From NCBI GenBank assembly GCA_030425205.1, contig JAUIAP010000003.1, positions 310,001 to 374,000 of the forward strand: 64,000 nucleotides of DNA, given 5' to 3'. Position 1 is the first letter of the stretch. Each line of letters begins with the position of its first letter. Under the pieces are notes generated by a model. It was not told the origin of the DNA and searched no databases. It worked only from the letters and a program-made list of their open reading frames with translations. The translations under genes and the position numbers were made by a program. The stretch is from Anaerolineae bacterium. GTDB taxonomy: Bacteria; Chloroflexota; Anaerolineae; Promineifilales; Promineifilaceae. Below, in pieces: positions 36,306-45,641 of this stretch.

Positions 36306-37255
36306 TTCACCCAACACCTCCACCTTCCACCTCCAGCCGGCGCACGGCGCAGCTCGACGTTGCCATTATCATCGTCAGTTGGAACGTGCGGCACTATCTT
36401 GCTGACTGTTTGCGCTCCGTCATGGCCGAGCTGCGCTATTCTAAATTGCGCGGAGAGGTATGGCTGGTCGATAATGATTCAACAGACGGCACGATTGAGT
36501 TTGTCGAGACGCTTTTTCCAAACGTCAACATCATCGCCAACAGTGAAAATACTGGATTTGGTGCGGCAAACAATCAGGGAATGCGAGCGGCGATGTTGAA
36601 GAGTCCGCGCCACTTTTTGCTGCTTAACCCCGATACGCTCGTGCGCAATGGGGCGATTGGCAAGATGGTGCGTCATCTGGATGAAAATCCGTCGGTTGGC
36701 ATGGTCGGTGCGCGTCTCGTCTATGGGGATGGGCGGTTACAGCACAGCGCATTTGTCTTTCCCGGTTTGCGACAACTGCTGTTTGAATTTTGGCCGCTGC
36801 CTGCACGCCTCTATAACACACGCATCAATGGCCGTTATGCGACGCGCAAATTTACGTTGGGCTATCGGCCGTTTGACGTCGATTTCCCGCTCGGCGCGGC
36901 GATGATGGTGCGGCGCGATGTGGCAGAGCAAACGGGTGGCTTTGATGAAGCCTTCCACATGTATTGTGAGGAGATCGATTGGGCGTGGCGGATTCGTAAC
37001 GCGGGTTGGGGAATTATGATGGTGCCATCGGCCGAAATTGTCCACTATGGCGGCGAATCGACCAAACAGATCGCGGCGACGAGTGTGATCAACCTCTGGA
37101 AAAGTCGCGCCATGCTCTATCGAAAATACTACGCACCGTGGAAGGTTCAAATCGCCAAGCATATTGTGCAGTCTGGCCTTTTGCGGCGTTCCGTTCTCGC
37201 CGAGACAGAAGAGCTTAAATCGGCCTATCAGACAGCGGCCGACGCATGGGCATAA
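36302..37255 (+). CDS. Family 2 glycosyltransferase, rhamnosyltransferase-like
   Basis: 317 residues. GT-A fold: 'VAIIIVSWNVRHYLADCL', 'VWLVDNDSTDGTIEFVE', 'NTGFGAANNQGMRAA', the D-x-D-like 'LLNPDTLV' and the acceptor-side 'MYCEEIDWAWRIRNAGW'. This matches the WbbL/rhamnosyltransferase group that adds sugars to cell-surface glycans. The start overlaps the preceding stop (ATGA), so it is translationally coupled to the PhnD-like gene, an odd pairing. A second glycosyltransferase follows after 40 bases. Confidence 0.9.
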   Translation: MIHPTPPPSTSSRRTAQLDVAIIIVSWNVRHYLADCLRSVMAELRYSKLRGEVWLVDNDSTDGTIEFVETLFPNVNIIANSENTGFGAANNQGMRAAMLKSPRHFLLLNPDTLVRNGAIGKMVRHLDENPSVGMVGARLVYGDGRLQHSAFVFPGLRQLLFEFWPLPARLYNTRINGRYATRKFTLGYRPFDVDFPLGAAMMVRRDVAEQTGGFDEAFHMYCEEIDWAWRIRNAGWGIMMVPSAEIVHYGGESTKQIAATSVINLWKSRAMLYRKYYAPWKVQIAKHIVQSGLLRRSVLAETEELKSAYQTAADAWA

Positions 37256-37295
37256 GCGTTGGCTAGTCCAATGCGCGGATGATCATCTGCCCAAC

Positions 37296-38027
37296 ATGCG
37301 CCTAACTGCCATTATTCTCACGCTCAACGAAGCTGAACACATCACCGACTGTATCCAATCGCTCGATTGGTGCGATGAAGTCGTCGTTTTTGATTCGTAT
37401 AGTCAGGATGCCACCGCACAATTGGCAGAGGCCGCAGGAGCGCGCGTCGGATTTGCCAAATTTGAAAACTACGCGCAACAGCGTAATGCAGCCCTAGATT
37501 TTGTCACAACCGATTGGGTCTTTTTTGTTGATGCAGATGAACGGGGATCGGCCGAACTTGGCGCAGAAATTCGTCGTGTCATGCAGCGTCAAGAAGCGGG
37601 ATGGCACGTGCCGCGTCACAACTACATTTTCGGCAAGCTGACGTTGGGCGCAGGCTGGTGGCCAGACTACCAATTACGGCTATTCCAGCATGGCAAAGTG
37701 CGTTATGAACGCCCCGTGCATGAGGTCGCCGTTGTTGATGGAACGATTGGTCATCTCGAAAATCCGCTCATTCACTACAACTATCGCAATCTCGCACAAT
37801 TTCACGCCACCCAACGCAAGTACACCGCATATGAAGCGACGATCCTCAAACGTGATGGCGTTATCCCTAAGTTTCACACGCCATACACGATGCCACTGCG
37901 CCACTTCTATTGGCGATTTGTCACCTTGAAGGGGTATCGTGTCGGTCTGCACGGACTGTATTTATCTTTGTTGATGGCCTATTACGAGCATCAAAAATAT
38001 CGGATGCTCGCCAACAGTTTTGAATGA
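37296..38027 (+). CDS. Family 2 glycosyltransferase, WaaE/KdtX-like
   Basis: 243 residues from ATG 37296; the frame runs up to 37164 but the family N-terminus 'MRLTAIILTLNEAEHITDCI' begins here. Other marks are 'VVFDSYSQDATAQLAE', 'RNAALDFVTTDWVFFVDADE' with the metal-binding D-x-D, and 'RLFQHGKVRYERPVHE'. The group resembles WaaE-type transferases acting on lipopolysaccharide core or related surface glycans; the acceptor here is unknown. The stop overlaps the maf start (ATGA), so the genes are coupled. Confidence 0.9.
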   Translation: MRLTAIILTLNEAEHITDCIQSLDWCDEVVVFDSYSQDATAQLAEAAGARVGFAKFENYAQQRNAALDFVTTDWVFFVDADERGSAELGAEIRRVMQRQEAGWHVPRHNYIFGKLTLGAGWWPDYQLRLFQHGKVRYERPVHEVAVVDGTIGHLENPLIHYNYRNLAQFHATQRKYTAYEATILKRDGVIPKFHTPYTMPLRHFYWRFVTLKGYRVGLHGLYLSLLMAYYEHQKYRMLANSFE

Positions 38028-38659
38028 GAATTATTCTTGCCTCCCAGTCGCCACGCCGACGCCAGTTGATTCAATTTTTGGGATTAGACATTGAGGCGAT
38101 TTCGGCCGATGTAGATGAATCACTCGCCACCGCTCCTGATCCTGCCCAAAATGCCATCGACACCGCACACCTCAAAGTCGCCGCCTTTGCCGATCTGCCC
38201 GACGCAATCATCATCGGGTCAGATACAAATGTCGCGATAGATGGTGAGATATTGGGTAAGCCGCGAGATTCGGCCGAATCTCGCCAAATGCTCGTCCAGC
38301 TACGTGGACGTGTTCACCAAGTTCATACGGGCATCGTGGCACTCCGCACGGCCGATGGCGCACTTGCCACCACCGTTTCGAGCAGCGATGTTCACATGCG
38401 CGACTATAGCGACGACGAAATCAGCGCATATATCGCAACGGGCGATCCGTTTGACAAGGCTGGTTCATATGCGGTGCAGCATCCTGACTTCATGCCCGTC
38501 GCTCACATCGACGGCTGTTTTGCAGGCGTGATGGGGTTGTCGATTTGTCAATTGGCGGGGGTATTGCGCGAGGTAGGTGTGAACGTGCCGGCTGAAATTA
38601 CGGTGCCTTGCCAAACCACAGCCTGTTTTCGACAACCGATGTACGATCCACACTTCTAA
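38024..38659 (+). CDS. maf: Maf-like nucleotide pyrophosphatase
   Basis: 211 residues. It starts with the family motif 'IILASQSPRRRQLIQFLGL' and has 'IIGSDTNVAIDGEILGKP', the equivalent of the usual 'SDTVV...ILGKP', and 'FDKAGSYAVQ', the equivalent of 'DKAGAYGIQ'. Maf proteins hydrolyse dTTP/UTP or modified nucleotides and can arrest septation when overproduced. The C-terminal ~20 residues after 'VNVPAEITVPCQ' are unusual for the family. It is coupled to the preceding glycosyltransferase gene by a four-base overlap. Confidence 0.93.
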   Translation: MRIILASQSPRRRQLIQFLGLDIEAISADVDESLATAPDPAQNAIDTAHLKVAAFADLPDAIIIGSDTNVAIDGEILGKPRDSAESRQMLVQLRGRVHQVHTGIVALRTADGALATTVSSSDVHMRDYSDDEISAYIATGDPFDKAGSYAVQHPDFMPVAHIDGCFAGVMGLSICQLAGVLREVGVNVPAEITVPCQTTACFRQPMYDPHF

Positions 38660-38720
38660 AATGCTAATGGTCGTGTTCATCTCCCTACGTTAAACTAAAT
38701 GCATCAACTAAATAATTTAA

Positions 38721-38848
38721 CCTTCGGGGCAGGGTGAAATTCCCGATCGGCAGTGATAGTCTGCGAGCGTGACCGATTCCATAATTGCGGTCGTGCAGGA
38801 GATGGTGAAATTCCATCGCCGACAGTTATAGTCTGGATGGGAGAAGGT
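38721..38848 (+). promoter_or_regulatory. FMN riboswitch (RFN element)
   Basis: Conserved FMN-aptamer blocks appear in order: CTTCGGGGCAGGGTGAAATT, GATCGGCAGTGATAGTCTGCG, a variable arm, GGAGATGGTGAAATTCC (near-universal core), GCCGACAGTTATAGTCTGG and GGGAGAAGG (quoted in parts). FMN binding normally switches off riboflavin genes. It lies upstream of ribD-ribE-ribBA-ribH and is followed by three hairpins before the ribD ATG. Confidence 0.95.
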
Positions 38849-38933
38849 TTTGGCGATTTATGATTTTGGATTGTCGCATTTCGATTGCATTGCAGTCAAA
38901 ATGTGATGAATGCCATTGTTGTATAACGTGATG

Positions 38934-38966
38934 ACCCCGAATGTGATCTTGCATTCGGGGTTTTTT
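38934..38966 (+). terminator. Riboswitch expression-platform terminator
   Basis: A perfect 10-bp stem ACCCCGAATG/CATTCGGGGT with an 8-base loop is followed by TTTTT. It lies 86 bases after the aptamer and before ribD, so it is the likely off-state terminator. Confidence 0.8.
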
Positions 38967-38969
38967 GTT

Positions 38970-39052
38970 GAACGGTCTTTTGACCGTTCTTGAAACGTGG
39001 ACTTCTGTCTGCACACTATCGCCGCATCCTCTCCCCCACCATCGCGTGGGGG
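38970..39052 (+). other. Two further hairpins in the ribD leader
   Basis: GAACGGTC/GACCGTTC with a TTTT loop (38970-38989) and CCCCCAC/GTGGGGG (39033-39052, followed by TTTCT) are both perfect. The second lies 30 bases before the ribD start. They add to the 38934 terminator and may make the switch a two-step device or protect the RNA. Confidence 0.55.
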
Positions 39053-39081
39053 TTTCTATTTCTGCCCTGAACAGATGAAAC

Positions 39082-40218
39082 ATGACAATAGATGAACAGT
39101 ACATGCGCCGTGCGGTTGCATTGGCACAACGCGCAACAGGTCGCACAAGCCCAAACCCGTTGGTGGGCGCCGTGCTGGTGAAGGGCGGCCAGATTGTTGG
39201 CGAAGGTTTTCACCAGCGCGCAGGGATGCCCCATGCAGAGGTCGAGGCGTTGCATATGGCTGGTTCGGCAGCCCGTGGCGCGACCGTATATGTGACGTTG
39301 GAGCCATGTTCGCATTACGGGCGCACCCCGCCTTGTACCCGCGCGCTGATCGATGCAGGCGTACAAACGGTGATCTACGCGACGGACGATCCGAATCCGT
39401 TGGTCAGCGGGCGCGGTGCCGAGCAACTGCGCGCGGCCGGAATGACGGTACACGGCTCAGTTTGTCATGGGGAGGCAACAGCGATGAATAAACCATTCTT
39501 TAAATATATTCAGACAAAAATGCCGTTTGTGACGGCAAAATTTGGCATGACGCTCGATGGAAAAATTGCGACGGTCGATAGTGAGAGCAAGTGGATCACA
39601 AACGCAACGGCACGAGTACAGGGGCATCGTTTGCGCAATATGAGCGATGCGATTGTTGTTGGGGTGACGACTGTCTTGTCGGACGATCCGAGTTTGACGA
39701 CGCGCCTGACAGATGTTGCCGATATCCGACATCCCGTGCGTGTGATTGTCGATACACATGGACGCACACCGCTCGACGCGAAAATGGTCAACGGCTCGCT
39801 GCCGGGAAAGACGATTTTGGCGACGACAGAGCGAGCCAACCTCGAATATCGGCAGGCTGTTGAGGCGCAAGGGGTAACGGTATGGGTGTTGCCACTGGAT
39901 GCAGATGGGCGCGTGGACCTGCTGGCAATGCTGAAGAAGATGGGCGAGGCGGAGATGGTCAATGTGATGGTTGAGGGTGGCGGTGAGCTGTTGGGGAGCT
40001 TCTTAAAGCTGGGACAAATTGATCGGGTGTGGGCGTTTATTGCGCCGAAAATTGTGGGGGGTCAACGTGCGCCGACTGCGGTTGGTGGTGTGGGAATCGG
40101 CCGATTATCTGAGGCACTCAACCTAAGAATCACTGATGTGATGCAACTTGATGGGGATATTTTGATTCAAGCGGATGCAATGCGGCCGCTTGAAGCTGAC
40201 GTTTCGGAAATTAATTAA
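39082..40218 (+). CDS. ribD: Bifunctional riboflavin biosynthesis deaminase/reductase
   Basis: 378 residues. The N-terminal deaminase has the zinc site 'PHAEVEAL' and 'TLEPCSHYGRTPPCTRAL' (His, two Cys). The C-terminal reductase starts near residue 150 with 'PFVTAKFGMTLDGKIATVD', has 'SDAIVVGVTTVLSDDPSLT', and ends with 'NVMVEGGGELLGSFL'. It deaminates and then reduces the pyrimidine intermediate. It is the first gene of the riboflavin operon under the FMN riboswitch; the order is ribD-ribE-ribBA-ribH. Confidence 0.97.
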   Translation: MTIDEQYMRRAVALAQRATGRTSPNPLVGAVLVKGGQIVGEGFHQRAGMPHAEVEALHMAGSAARGATVYVTLEPCSHYGRTPPCTRALIDAGVQTVIYATDDPNPLVSGRGAEQLRAAGMTVHGSVCHGEATAMNKPFFKYIQTKMPFVTAKFGMTLDGKIATVDSESKWITNATARVQGHRLRNMSDAIVVGVTTVLSDDPSLTTRLTDVADIRHPVRVIVDTHGRTPLDAKMVNGSLPGKTILATTERANLEYRQAVEAQGVTVWVLPLDADGRVDLLAMLKKMGEAEMVNVMVEGGGELLGSFLKLGQIDRVWAFIAPKIVGGQRAPTAVGGVGIGRLSEALNLRITDVMQLDGDILIQADAMRPLEADVSEIN

Positions 40219-40233
40219 CGCTACAGGTGAAAA

Positions 40234-40830
40234 ATGTTTACAGGAATTGTTGAAGAAATGGGAACGGTGCGTGCGATTGGCAAGATTGATGATGGCTGGG
40301 AGATGACGCTTGCGGCGAACATCGTGCTGGAAGGGACAAAATTGGGCGATAGCATCGCAGTCAATGGGACGTGTTTAACGGTGGCTGAAATGACCGACAG
40401 CACGTTCAAAATTGGCATGGCCCCAGAGACGATGAGCCGCACCAACTTAGGCGATCTGTCTGTTGGGTCGCCCGTCAACTTAGAGCGGTCTGTACCTGCA
40501 AATGGACGCATGGATGGGCATTTTGTCCAGGGACATGTCGATGGCACAGGCGTGATCCGCACGTTTCGCGCCGATCACGATTCACTTTGGGTAACGGTTG
40601 CGGCCGCACCAGAAATCATGCGCTACATCGTGACCAAGGGCTACATCGCCGTCGATGGCACCAGTTTGACGGTGGTGGATGTGTTTGAAGATGCGTTCAC
40701 GTTCATGCTGGTCGCCTACACGCAGCAGCACATCATCATTCCACAGAAAAAAGTCGGTGATCGTGTCAACTTGGAAGTGGATATTTTGGGAAAGTATATT
40801 GAGAAGTTTGTGGCAGCGCGAAGTAATTAA
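40234..40830 (+). CDS. ribE: Riboflavin synthase alpha subunit
   Basis: 198 residues with two homologous lumazine-binding barrels. It starts 'MFTGIVEEMGTV' and has the characteristic 'GDSIAVNGTCLTV' in the first barrel and 'GYIAVDGTSLTVV' in the second, with 'HFVQGHVDGTG' between them. It dismutates two dimethylribityllumazine molecules into riboflavin. It lies 15 bases after ribD. Confidence 0.97.
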   Translation: MFTGIVEEMGTVRAIGKIDDGWEMTLAANIVLEGTKLGDSIAVNGTCLTVAEMTDSTFKIGMAPETMSRTNLGDLSVGSPVNLERSVPANGRMDGHFVQGHVDGTGVIRTFRADHDSLWVTVAAAPEIMRYIVTKGYIAVDGTSLTVVDVFEDAFTFMLVAYTQQHIIIPQKKVGDRVNLEVDILGKYIEKFVAARSN

Positions 40831-40835
40831 TCGTT

Positions 40836-40884
40836 GCACGTTGTGTATTGCCAGTGAGAATTTTGCTTGCAATGCGCAACGTGT
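40836..40884. repeat. Long hairpin between ribE and ribBA
   Basis: Bases 40836-40851 pair with 40869-40884 over 16 positions, three of them G-T, around a 17-base loop. The arms read TGCACGTTGTGTATTGC-like words, as in the other word-repeat hairpins. No T-run follows, so ribBA transcription should continue; it may set the relative levels of the two genes. Confidence 0.65.
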
Positions 40885-40898
40885 GATTTGTAACTCTC

Positions 40899-42125
40899 AT
40901 GAATGTTGAATCAGTTAAGAAGGCAATTGAAGCTTATCGACGGGGCGAGATGGTCATTATCGTCGACGACGAGGATCGGGAAAATGAAGGGGATTTAGCG
41001 ATGGCGGCACAGTTTGCCACGCCCGCGGCAATCAACTTTATGGCGCGTCATGCGTGTGGATTGATCTGCGTGTCGTTGACTGGTGAGCGGCTGGATCAGT
41101 TGGGGCTGGCGCAAATGGTTCCGCCAGCAGCAAATGAGTCGGGCTTTGGCACACCATTTACGGTGTCAGTTGAGGCACGCACAGGTGTGACGACGGGAAT
41201 TTCGGCCGCTGACCGCGCGCACACGATCCAAACGCTGATCGATCCCACCAAACAGGCGCACGACATTGTGCAACCGGGCCACATGTTTCCGTTGCGGGCG
41301 CATCCTGATGGTGTTTTCGGCCGATCTGGGCAAACAGAAGCGTCGCTCGATTTGGCCAAATTGGCCGGTCTCTATCCCGCAGGCGTCATCTGTGAGGTGA
41401 TGAACGAGGACGGGACGATGGCGCGGATGCCGCAGTTGGAGCGATTTGCGGAAACGCATGACATGGTGATTACATCGGTGGCGGCGATTGAGGCATATCG
41501 AAGGATGCAGGGGGAAAGCCGTACCCGCAGAGAGCGACCGGTCGAAAAGCCAATTGTCGGTCGCGTCACAGCGGCCGAACTGCCCACAAAGTATGGCGCG
41601 TTTGAAATTGTTGGATTTGTCGATTGCAAGAATCGGCTCGAACACGTTGCCTTAGTCGCGGGTGACGTCGCGGATGTGCCACTCGTGCGCCTGCACTCCG
41701 AATGTTTGACAGGGGATGTGTTGGGGTCGGCACGCTGTGATTGTGGGGAGCAGCTCGCCTTTTCGCAGGAAATGATCGGCGAAAGTGGGGGGATACTGCT
41801 CTATTTACGACAAGAAGGACGTGGAATTGGGTTGCTCAACAAATTGCGCGCCTATGCGCTGCAAGATGAAGGATTCGATACGGTCGATGCGAATTTACAT
41901 CTAGGGTTTGGCGCAGATCAGCGCGACTATTCAGTGGCGGCCGCCATGTTGCGCGACTTGGGCGTGCAGCGTGTGCGCTTGTTGACCAACAATCCTGCAA
42001 AGGTGGTTGGTTTGGAACTGCATGGAATTGAAGTGGTCGAACGGGTGGGATTGATGGTTCGGCCGAATCTTCATAACGAAAACTACTTGACGACAAAACG
42101 AGAGCGGATGGGGCATTTGATATAG
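40899..42125 (+). CDS. ribBA: Bifunctional DHBP synthase / GTP cyclohydrolase II
   Basis: 408 residues. The first half is 3,4-dihydroxy-2-butanone 4-phosphate synthase: '[18 protein letters not shown]', '[14 protein letters not shown]' and '[20 protein letters not shown]'. The second half is GTP cyclohydrolase II with the zinc set '[18 protein letters not shown]' and the catalytic '[14 protein letters not shown]'. Together they feed both branches of riboflavin synthesis. The fusion is common in bacteria and plants. Confidence 0.97.
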   Translation: MNVESVKKAIEAYRRGEMVIIVDDEDRENEGDLAMAAQFATPAAINFMARHACGLICVSLTGERLDQLGLAQMVPPAANESGFGTPFTVSVEARTGVTTGISAADRAHTIQTLIDPTKQAHDIVQPGHMFPLRAHPDGVFGRSGQTEASLDLAKLAGLYPAGVICEVMNEDGTMARMPQLERFAETHDMVITSVAAIEAYRRMQGESRTRRERPVEKPIVGRVTAAELPTKYGAFEIVGFVDCKNRLEHVALVAGDVADVPLVRLHSECLTGDVLGSARCDCGEQLAFSQEMIGESGGILLYLRQEGRGIGLLNKLRAYALQDEGFDTVDANLHLGFGADQRDYSVAAAMLRDLGVQRVRLLTNNPAKVVGLELHGIEVVERVGLMVRPNLHNENYLTTKRERMGHLI

Positions 42126-42195
42126 CATAAATGACCACTAGGATACGGTTTATCTGGATTAGAGATAAACCATCCTCTATCTAAGCGAGAAAAAG

Positions 42196-42663
42196 ATGGC
42201 GAATATTTTTGAAGGTAATTACATTGGAACTGGTTTGAAATTTGCAATCGTTGCGGCGCGGTTTAACAACGCCATTGGCAAAGAGTTGCTCGACGGCGCA
42301 CAAGATACCCTGGTGCGGAGCGGCGCCGATGCGGACGATATTGATGTCGCATGGGTTCCCGGCGCGTTTGAGATTCCGCTCGTTGCGAAGAAGCTGGCAC
42401 AGAGTGGTCGCTATGACGGCGTCATTTGCGTGGGCGTAGTGATTCGCGGCTCGACGAGTCACTATGACTATGTCGCGGGCGGGAGTGCGAGTGGGATTGC
42501 GGCGGTTTCGGCCGAAACGGGCGTCCCCATCCTGCTCGGCATCGTCACAACGGAGAATATCGAACAGGCGTTAGAACGTGCTGGCACAAAGGCGGGCAAC
42601 TATGGGTCGGCCGCCGCTCGTGCCGCCATCGAAATGGCGACACTTTTGAAGCAGCTAGATTGA
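42196..42663 (+). CDS. ribH: 6,7-dimethyl-8-ribityllumazine synthase
   Basis: 155 residues. Family motifs are '[18 protein letters not shown]', '[19 protein letters not shown]', '[18 protein letters not shown]' and '[20 protein letters not shown]'. The active-site His is in 'STSHYDY', usually 'TPHFDY'. It condenses the two precursor molecules and typically forms a 60-subunit shell or pentamers. It is the last gene of the riboflavin operon. Confidence 0.96.
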   Translation: MANIFEGNYIGTGLKFAIVAARFNNAIGKELLDGAQDTLVRSGADADDIDVAWVPGAFEIPLVAKKLAQSGRYDGVICVGVVIRGSTSHYDYVAGGSASGIAAVSAETGVPILLGIVTTENIEQALERAGTKAGNYGSAAARAAIEMATLLKQLD

Positions 42664-42729
42664 GTCTAAATCAAAACCTACAGCTTCGTTAAAAGTCGGC
42701 AGAATTGGCAACTTCTAACACTGCATGGT

Positions 42730-42741
42730 TACAATGGGCGC
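42730..42741 (+). promoter_or_regulatory. -10 box ahead of the prolyl oligopeptidase gene (leaderless)
   Basis: TACAAT (42730-42735) ends six bases before ATG 42742, with TTGGCA 19 bases further upstream as a possible -35. No ribosome site is seen. Confidence 0.45.
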
Positions 42742-44802
42742 ATGAATATCATCTATCCAGAAGTACGCCGCGACGATTCAATCGTCGAAGATTTTCATGG
42801 CACACCCATTGCTGATCCCTATCGCTGGTTGGAGGATGCGGATTCGGCCGAAACGCAAGCTTTCATTCAAGCACAATCTGCAATCACCGAGCAGTATCTC
42901 GACGGCATTCCCGTTCGTGAAAAAATCGAGACACGCCTGACGGAACTGCTCAACTATGAACGCTATTCGAGCCTTTCACGCAAGGGCGATTACTATTACT
43001 TTTGGCGCAATGATGGGTTGCAAAATCAACCTGTCTTGTGCCGTAGTGAGACGCTGCATGGTGACGTACAAATCGTGCTTGATCCCAACACGTTTAGTGA
43101 AGATGGCACAACGGCAATTACGTCATGGAGCGTCAGCGAAGATGGAACAAAAGTCGCCTATGTGATTACGGAGGGGGGCAGCGACTGGCAGAAAATTCGG
43201 ATTCGCGATGTTGCAGCAGGGGAAGATTCGGCCGAAACGCTCGACTTCGCCCGTTTTTCGAGCATCGTTTGGCATCCTAATGGAACTGGCTTCTTTTATA
43301 ACGGTCACACCGACCCCGTCAATCGTCCTGTTGAGGAAAAGAACACCCACAACAAACTTTTTTGGCATTCGCTGAATACGACACAGGCCGAAGATCTGGT
43401 TGTCTACGAGCGTCCTGATGAAAAAGAGTGGAATTTTCCAACAGCATTGAGCGATGACAAGACGTTTCTCGTAACCACAGTTTGGTATGGGGCGATCAAT
43501 CGCAATCGAATCTATTACCGTCCGCTGGCGCAAGACGGCGGACTCATACCGCTGATTGATGAAGCTGATGCAGAGTATCGCGTCGTTGGCAATGTCGGAA
43601 AAACGTTCTACATTCAGACCGATCTCGACGCACCCAACAAGCGCATTATCGCAATCGATCTTGACAATCCTGACCGCGAAAATTGGCGCGAAGTCGTCGC
43701 AGAACAGGCGGATGCGATTGCGTTTGCCAACCTGATCAATGGGCAGTTTGTGATTGTCTATTTGCACAGTGCCTATCACGTCATTAAACGCATCTCATTA
43801 GCAGGTGAGCCGCTCGGCGACATCGAATTGCCGACGCTTGGCACCGTTTTGTGGACACAGGGTAAGGCGACTGACAGCGAAGTTTTCCTTGATTTCTACT
43901 CTTTCCTCTATCCGATCACATCCTTGCGCTATGACTTTGCAACGGATGAGTTGACGACATGGCAGCCCTCCCAAATAGACTTTCCAATTGACGACTATGA
44001 GACCAAACAGATATTTGCGACCTCAAAAGATGGCACGCGCGTCCCAGTATTTGTCACGTTTAAAAGCGGGATCGACCTCGATGGGAGTCACCCGACCATC
44101 TTGTATGGTTATGGTGGCTTTTCAGTTGATTTGACACCTCGCTTTTCGGTGACGCGCTTACAATGGTTGGAGATGGGGGGCGTGTATGCACAGGCGGTTC
44201 TACGCGGTGGCGCAGAATTTGGGGAGGCATGGCACAAAGCTGGGATGCTTGAGAAGAAGCAGAATGTGTTTGATGATTTTATCGGATCGGCCGAAACCCT
44301 AATCAACTTCGGCTACACCAGTGCCAACAAGCTCGCCATTCAGGGCGGCAGCAACGGGGGCTTGCTGGTCGGCGCGACAATGGTGCAGCGGCCAAAGCTA
44401 TTCGGTGCGGTAATCTGCCAAGTTCCCGTCATCGACATGTTGCGCTATCATAAATTTACAGCGGGTCGCTACTGGATTCCCGAATATGGCAACGCGGAAG
44501 ACCCCGAACAATATCCGTTTATGCTGGCCTATTCACCGCTGCACAACATCAAGCCCGGCGTCGTCTATCCCCCCACGTTGATCCTAACGGCCGACAAAGA
44601 TGATCGCGTTGTTCCCATGCACGCGCACAAGTTCGCCGCCGCATTGCAATATGCTGATGATAGCGAAAATCCACTGTTGCTCCGTTTTGAATTCAAAGCT
44701 GGGCATGGGTTTGGCAAATCGATCACCAAAATCATCGCGGAAACAACCGATATACACGCATTTTTATACCAGACTTTAGAGATGGATCGTTTTGATCGCT
44801 AA
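42742..44802 (+). CDS. Prolyl oligopeptidase (S9A)
   Basis: 686 residues, the normal length. An N-terminal seven-bladed propeller precedes the C-terminal alpha/beta hydrolase. Catalytic Ser is in 'LAIQGGSNGGLLVGA', Asp in 'LTADKDDRVVPMHAHKF' and His in 'FKAGHGFGKS'. 'VLRGGAEFGEAWHKAG' and 'YGYGGF' are family marks. There is no signal peptide, so it is cytoplasmic and cleaves short proline-containing peptides. Confidence 0.96.
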   Translation: MNIIYPEVRRDDSIVEDFHGTPIADPYRWLEDADSAETQAFIQAQSAITEQYLDGIPVREKIETRLTELLNYERYSSLSRKGDYYYFWRNDGLQNQPVLCRSETLHGDVQIVLDPNTFSEDGTTAITSWSVSEDGTKVAYVITEGGSDWQKIRIRDVAAGEDSAETLDFARFSSIVWHPNGTGFFYNGHTDPVNRPVEEKNTHNKLFWHSLNTTQAEDLVVYERPDEKEWNFPTALSDDKTFLVTTVWYGAINRNRIYYRPLAQDGGLIPLIDEADAEYRVVGNVGKTFYIQTDLDAPNKRIIAIDLDNPDRENWREVVAEQADAIAFANLINGQFVIVYLHSAYHVIKRISLAGEPLGDIELPTLGTVLWTQGKATDSEVFLDFYSFLYPITSLRYDFATDELTTWQPSQIDFPIDDYETKQIFATSKDGTRVPVFVTFKSGIDLDGSHPTILYGYGGFSVDLTPRFSVTRLQWLEMGGVYAQAVLRGGAEFGEAWHKAGMLEKKQNVFDDFIGSAETLINFGYTSANKLAIQGGSNGGLLVGATMVQRPKLFGAVICQVPVIDMLRYHKFTAGRYWIPEYGNAEDPEQYPFMLAYSPLHNIKPGVVYPPTLILTADKDDRVVPMHAHKFAAALQYADDSENPLLLRFEFKAGHGFGKSITKIIAETTDIHAFLYQTLEMDRFDR

Positions 44803-44822
44803 TTGATTGGGAAATCTGCCAA

Positions 44823-45641
44823 ATGCCAAATGCAAACACACCGCTGATCATTGAAGGAGAAGCACAGCGCATTCCGCCAGCCACGAACAACGTTGAGATG
44901 TTAACACGTCTGGCGTTGGGTTTGGGTTTAGAAGGGGTTGATGAACTGCTGGCTAAACTCAAACAGTGGGAAGCGGAGATTGCTGATGGGACAGATATTG
45001 CTGCGGGATCGGCCGATGAAACCGCGACTGACAAAATGCGTTATCTACTCATCGGCGCACTGTTTGAATCGCAACGACGCACGCGCAAGCGGCTCGACTA
45101 TGCGACGGGGGTGGCAGGGCGTGTCTATGGCATGCTGCGCGAAAATTGGTGGGTGCAGGCGGGTGAATCACTGTTAGCCGATCGATTTGACAGCATGAAT
45201 CGACTTATTCTAGAGGGGCGCTTACAGGAGCAGAACGCCCGTCGTCTCTCGCGGCGCATGACGGGCGGAACGATTGACGAGATTCTCAACTACCTGACTG
45301 AAAACGAGTACGTCGATCGTCTCGTCAACAGTCAAGTCGATCAGCTACAAGAAAATCCACACGTCCAAAATCTCTCAAAGGATATCGTCGAGAACTTTGT
45401 CGAAAACCCTGAACCGATCCGCAAACTCGTTTCAAATCAGAGTATCGGACTGACCTCTGAGCTTGCCGAAGAGGTGCGCGAACGCTCTGTCACGCTCGAT
45501 ATGCTGGCGGAGAGCATCGTGCGGCGTGTGTTGCGTCGTCCATCTCGTCGTACCCTTGCCGAACCTCCTGAGGCGGTCAAATCGCGCGCCCGCTATGTCC
45601 ATAATGACGACCTGCACGCAGGCGATGCGCCAACCACATGA
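44823..45641 (+). CDS. Uncharacterised soluble helical protein
   Basis: 272 residues with no motif I recognise. It is highly charged and predicted to be mostly helical, with heptad-like stretches ('QEQNARRLSRRMTGGTIDEI', 'RLVNSQVDQLQENPHVQNLS'). There is no signal peptide or membrane segment. The last 40 residues are Arg-rich ('RRVLRRPSRRTLAEPP') and end with His/Asp residues. Its stop overlaps the RDD gene start (ATGA), so the two products are probably made together; a membrane-associated partner role is a guess. Confidence 0.6.
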   Translation: MPNANTPLIIEGEAQRIPPATNNVEMLTRLALGLGLEGVDELLAKLKQWEAEIADGTDIAAGSADETATDKMRYLLIGALFESQRRTRKRLDYATGVAGRVYGMLRENWWVQAGESLLADRFDSMNRLILEGRLQEQNARRLSRRMTGGTIDEILNYLTENEYVDRLVNSQVDQLQENPHVQNLSKDIVENFVENPEPIRKLVSNQSIGLTSELAEEVRERSVTLDMLAESIVRRVLRRPSRRTLAEPPEAVKSRARYVHNDDLHAGDAPTT

